From positions 1 to 5,488 of the forward strand of contig JBEICQ010000151.1 in NCBI GenBank assembly GCA_040383885.1: a stretch of 5,488 bases of DNA. Reading direction: 5' to 3'. Below, piece after piece: positions 5,415-5,488 of this stretch (position 1 is its first letter; each line of letters starts with the position of its first letter). The notes under the pieces were generated by a model, which worked only from the letters and a program-made list of their open reading frames with translations, had not been told where the DNA came from and made no database searches. Source of the DNA: JBEICQ01 sp040383885 (GTDB taxonomy: Bacteria; Bacteroidota; Bacteroidia; UBA4408). The position numbers and the translations under genes are program-made.

Positions 5415-5488
5415 ATGGAATCAGAACAACCGATAATAGGTATAATAATGGGTAGCCAAAGTGATCTGGTTACCATGAAGGAAGCTGC
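5415..5488 (+). CDS. purE: N5-carboxyaminoimidazole ribonucleotide mutase (PurE class I), N-terminal fragment
   Basis: Twenty-four complete codons before the right edge. After a short polar start (MESEQP), residues 7-21 read IIGIIMGSQSDLVTM, the PurE nucleotide-binding signature G-S-x-S-D-x-x-x-M, with Ser14 and Asp17 matching substrate-phosphate/ribose contact residues of the family. Val19 stands where Pro or Trp/Ala is more common, a minor difference. PurE rearranges N5-CAIR, the product of PurK, to CAIR. The presence of PurK next door implies the bacterial two-enzyme route (class I PurE) rather than the direct AIR carboxylase (class II). The start ATG is 11 bp after the purK stop; no Shine-Dalgarno is visible, so translation may depend on ribosomes finishing purK. 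Confidence 0.95.
   Translation, partial: MESEQPIIGIIMGSQSDLVTMKEA

Noticed and set aside
1..5488. Defence system, mobile element, CRISPR array or RNA gene.
   Set aside because: Coding density is nearly complete with conserved core genes; no direct repeats, terminal inverted repeats, transposase motifs or tRNA/rRNA-like segments were seen on either strand.

Overview
The window looks like chromosomal housekeeping DNA from a member of the Bacteroidota. Four independent signs point there: (1) none of the six start codons has a recognisable Shine-Dalgarno sequence, and several sit behind A/T-rich leaders; (2) TAnnTTTG-type -7 promoter boxes lie just upstream of starts; (3) two signal peptides have a predicted cleavage site directly before Gln (the Bacteroidetes 'Q-rule'); (4) the gene content includes a run of SurA/parvulin-like periplasmic folding factors, a long tandem-parvulin protein and an M42 peptidase ending in GHDFRYLK. 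I would not go below phylum level from this sequence.

Layout. The left 4.2 kb is transcribed on the minus strand in the order M42 metallopeptidase (3140-4234), secreted 678-residue tandem-parvulin prolyl isomerase (992-3028), 281-residue SurA-like lipoprotein (101-946), and the first 42 codons of another secreted SurA-like protein (1-126, cut by the window edge). The right 1.2 kb is transcribed on the plus strand: purK (4282-5403), then the first 24 codons of purE (from 5415, cut by the edge). The two blocks diverge from a 47-bp intergenic region that must hold both promoters. Coding density is very high; the longest gap is 111 bp (3029-3139), which holds a good -7 box and a perfect 14-bp palindrome. 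There is no non-coding stretch over 300 bp, and I see no rRNA, tRNA, CRISPR array, insertion sequence or prophage.

How the genes work together. The three minus-strand folding genes form a compact cluster (45-bp gap, then a 26-bp overlap). All three products are predicted to leave the cytoplasm, which fits a cassette for folding or escorting outer-membrane and periplasmic proteins. The long protein carries two parvulin domains with intact catalytic-type histidines and probably a third degenerate copy. The lipoprotein has a SurA-like layout but seems to have lost both active-site histidines. The M42 peptidase is cytoplasmic, and the downstream chaperone gene has its own candidate promoter, so the peptidase may not be functionally tied to the cassette. 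PurK and PurE are consecutive enzymes of de novo purine synthesis (AIR to N5-CAIR to CAIR) and are evidently co-transcribed.

Nothing here is a clear undescribed system. The points most worth a second look are the apparently inactive parvulin-like modules, the nearly leaderless purK start inside overlapping divergent promoters, the 14-bp palindrome, and the 9-bp homopolymer in the lipoprotein signal peptide.
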